Assembly: GCF_022788695.1 (NCBI RefSeq)
Contig: NZ_CP085156.1
Location: 62,001-126,000, forward strand
Length of the DNA stretch: 64,000 nucleotides
From: Pseudosulfitobacter sp. DSM 107133
GTDB lineage: Bacteria > Pseudomonadota > Alphaproteobacteria > Rhodobacterales > Rhodobacteraceae
Reading direction: 5' to 3'
Shown here: in pieces, positions 62,682-64,000 of the stretch
Layout of the letters: each line of letters begins with the position of its first letter
Position numbering within the stretch: position 1 is the stretch's first letter
Notes under the pieces: model-generated
The model's input: the letters and a program-made list of their open reading frames with translations, nothing else
The model's database searches: none
What the model was told of the DNA's origin: nothing
Made by a program: the position numbers and the translations under genes

Positions 62682-62741
62682 ACAGAGCAGCTTAACAGTT
62701 CAGGCCTAATGGTTATGGTGCAAGCCGTATAGTAGCTTGGG

Positions 62742-63570
62742 GGTAGTGTCGCAAAGTTTCCGCCAGTTTGAGAAAGCTGTTTAGCTGGGCGCACTTATCC
62801 AGCGAGTGCTGCAAACTGCGCGAAGCCAGACTGCCCCGACTGGTCAAACTGACCTTTCCGGATCATGTGTGCTACTTCGATCCCCGCAAGAGTAGCCGAA
62901 GCTGAGTTCAGCGATTTGAAAGTCTGCATCGGTTTGGTTAGTTTCTTGATGAAACGGTGATCCTGCTCAATGATATTGTTGAGATATTTTGTTCGCCGAA
63001 CAGTGATCAACCAACTCCAGCCGCACATCACGAGCAGGCAGTTCATGTTGAACAGGCCAGCTGTGTTTGGTCCACTTTTGTCGATAACGACTTTGTCCGG
63101 CCAGCCATTGCTGCCGATGGCTTTTACGAAAAACGCAGTAGCTGCGGCCTCGTCGCGGCGCTCCGATAGCATGAAATCAAGGGTTTTGCCTTCCTTGTCG
63201 ATCGCGCGATATAAGTATGTCCACTCGCCCTTTACTTTGACGTATGTCTCATCCATTCGCCAAGAGCGGCTAGTGGCGGCTTTCCGGCGATGCGCTTCTT
63301 CAGCAATTGCGCCAGCGTATTTCTCGACCCACCGGTGGAGAGTCGCATGATCCAATTCGACGCCGCGTTCGGCCATGATCTCTTCAAGATCGCGATACGA
63401 AACGGGAAAGCGGACGTAGAAATACACGGCGTAAAGGATCACGGATTTCGGATACTGCGCGCCTTTGAAGCTTATCAAATCTATCATCCTGTTGCCGTGT
63501 TCGGAAAACGAGGCTGCTAGACTGCGGCGCAATGCACCGCAACAAAATCCAGAAACTTTGCGACACTACC
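62742..63570 (-). mobile_element. IS6-family insertion sequence (829 bp)
   Basis: Inverted repeats GGTAGTGTCGCAAAGTTTC are found at 62742 and, complemented, ending at 63570. Flanking octamers AGCTTGGG and TTCAGGAC are unlike. It joins LysR-side DNA to a truncated efflux adaptor gene. Its ends resemble those of the IS6 at 32020-34367. Confidence 0.9.
62795..63487 (-). CDS. IS6-family transposase
   Basis: A 230-residue DDE transposase without visible defect. It has FKGAQYPKSVILYAVYFYVR, catalytic Asp in SWRMDETYVKVKGEWTYLYR, second Asp in VVIDKSGPNTAGL, and NNIIEQDHRFIKKLTKPM. MIDLISFKG at 63487 was chosen as start; the longer frame to 63532 is less like relatives. It is a sister of the transposase interrupted at 32107-34314. 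Confidence 0.92.
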   Translation of the reverse strand: MIDLISFKGAQYPKSVILYAVYFYVRFPVSYRDLEEIMAERGVELDHATLHRWVEKYAGAIAEEAHRRKAATSRSWRMDETYVKVKGEWTYLYRAIDKEGKTLDFMLSERRDEAAATAFFVKAIGSNGWPDKVVIDKSGPNTAGLFNMNCLLVMCGWSWLITVRRTKYLNNIIEQDHRFIKKLTKPMQTFKSLNSASATLAGIEVAHMIRKGQFDQSGQSGFAQFAALAG

Positions 63571-63803
63571 TTCAGGACAGCCTGCAGGTGCCGGAGAGCG
63601 CGCTGACGCGTGACGGCTACATCTGGCATCTGGATCAGGATGATCGCCTGCGCCGGTTCCGCGCGGAGGTGGTCCTGCGCAACGAGGCCGATGTCATCGT
63701 GCGCTCACCCGACCACGACGTGACCGCTTGGCGCATCGTGAAGACACCGCTGGCGTCATTCCTGCCAGGAATCGAAGTCGCGCCCCAAACCGCGGAGAAC
63801 TGA
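63571..63803 (+). pseudogene. Efflux RND periplasmic adaptor (HlyD/MFP type), C-terminal fragment
   Basis: About 77 codons survive after the IS6 end: LQVPESALTRDGYIWHLDQD, DRLRRFRAEVVLRNEADVIV and IVKTPLASFLPGIEVAPQ. This resembles the last beta domains of RND membrane-fusion proteins. The stop is 4 bp before the RND permease start, so it was the upstream partner in an efflux operon. Loss of the adaptor should disable the pump unless another adaptor serves. Confidence 0.7.
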
Positions 63804-63807
63804 TCCA

Positions 63808-64000
63808 ATGCATGCTCTGACTGGCTGGTTCATCCGCAACCCCGTCGCCGCCAACCTGTTGATGGTCATGATCTTGTTGGCAGGGGCATTCAGCCTGAAT
63901 TCGATCCGGATTGAGGGTTTTCCCAAGGTGCCGCCGGACACCGTCATCATCCAGACAACATATACCGGTGCACACACGTCGCAGGTAGACGAACAGATCA
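63808..64000 (+). CDS. RND efflux permease, N-terminus (runs off window)
   Basis: The first 64 codons begin MHALTGWFIRNPVAANLLMV, then MILLAGAFSLNSIRIEGFPK and a run through TVIIQTTYTGAHTSQVDEQI. This is the characteristic first helix and porter-domain start of AcrB-type permeases. Most of the roughly 1000-residue protein lies beyond the window. ATG 63808 follows the adaptor stop by 4 bp. Confidence 0.85.
   Translation, partial: MHALTGWFIRNPVAANLLMVMILLAGAFSLNSIRIEGFPKVPPDTVIIQTTYTGAHTSQVDEQI

Overview
The window looks like DNA of an alphaproteobacterium of the Rhodobacterales (Roseobacter group). Evidence: GC-rich genes; candidate EcfG-type general-stress promoters (GGAAC-N16/17-CGTT); an EtfB/EtfA plus 1148-residue pyruvate carboxylase set; a fused cytochrome oxidase subunit I-III; and a heavy load of IS6, IS5, IS110, IS630, Tn3 and Tni (TniA/TniB/TniQ) elements. 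No rRNA, tRNA or CRISPR array was seen. Blocks of ordinary metabolic genes alternate with mobile DNA, and most junctions are gene stumps cut at IS ends without target duplications, so the order has been reshaped by IS activity.

Layout. 1-3993: a complete Tni transposon (249-3993) abutting the truncated right end of a near-identical copy (1-248), followed by a resolvase-site-like palindrome. 4144-5528: a DUF1403-type stump, an IS6 element with a frameshifted transposase, and a TAXI/TRAP binding-protein stump. 5744-12864: MgtC-like protein, GH15 glucosidase/trehalase, otsB, otsA, PRC-barrel protein, frameshifted SDR and two small hydrophilic proteins, a stress/trehalose island with EcfG-like promoters. 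13031-22564: PQQ glucose dehydrogenase, APC permease and a caa3-type oxidase operon (coxB with cytochrome c domain, fused ctaD-ctaE, a small membrane protein, a ctaG-like gene, a triheme cytochrome c). 22643-30036: a beta-oxidation operon (fadE, thiolase, fadJ, CoA-transferase). 30141-31811: an FAD/NAD-binding protein.

31846-39131: a TPP riboswitch whose thi gene is lost after about seven codons to an IS6 element, itself split cleanly by an IS110-family element with a candidate bridge-RNA region; then IS481 and IS630 remnants, a second Tni transposon whose tniB has two ochre codons, and IS6/IS5 scraps. 39141-42974: response regulator, 5'-truncated 7TM-DISM histidine kinase, IS6, 5'-truncated scpB. 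42991-50593: four 23-bp iteron-like repeats, an AAA_14/DUF4143 ATPase, then a tight three-gene module of membrane-anchored TerB_N/TerB/TerB_C protein, BrxD-like DUF2791 ATPase and Lhr/BrxHI-like helicase. This is the best candidate for an unusual defence or DNA-processing system. 50653-53299: a Tn3-family transposon of Tn5393/Tn163 type carrying a GNAT-like passenger in the tnpR transcription unit; its tnpA is cut by a 528-bp internally deleted Tni derivative (53300-53827). 53841-54941: IS5. 54942-56935: remains of an itaconate/mesaconate-type CoA pathway. 57003-62221: etfB, etfA, pyc. 62222-64000: LysR stump, IS6, efflux adaptor stump and the start of an RND permease.

Functional picture. The stress island, oxidase and beta-oxidation operons appear linked by EcfG-type promoters, which suggests trehalose synthesis, respiration and fatty-acid use are raised together under general stress. 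Family assignments rest on motifs read by eye. No database search was run.
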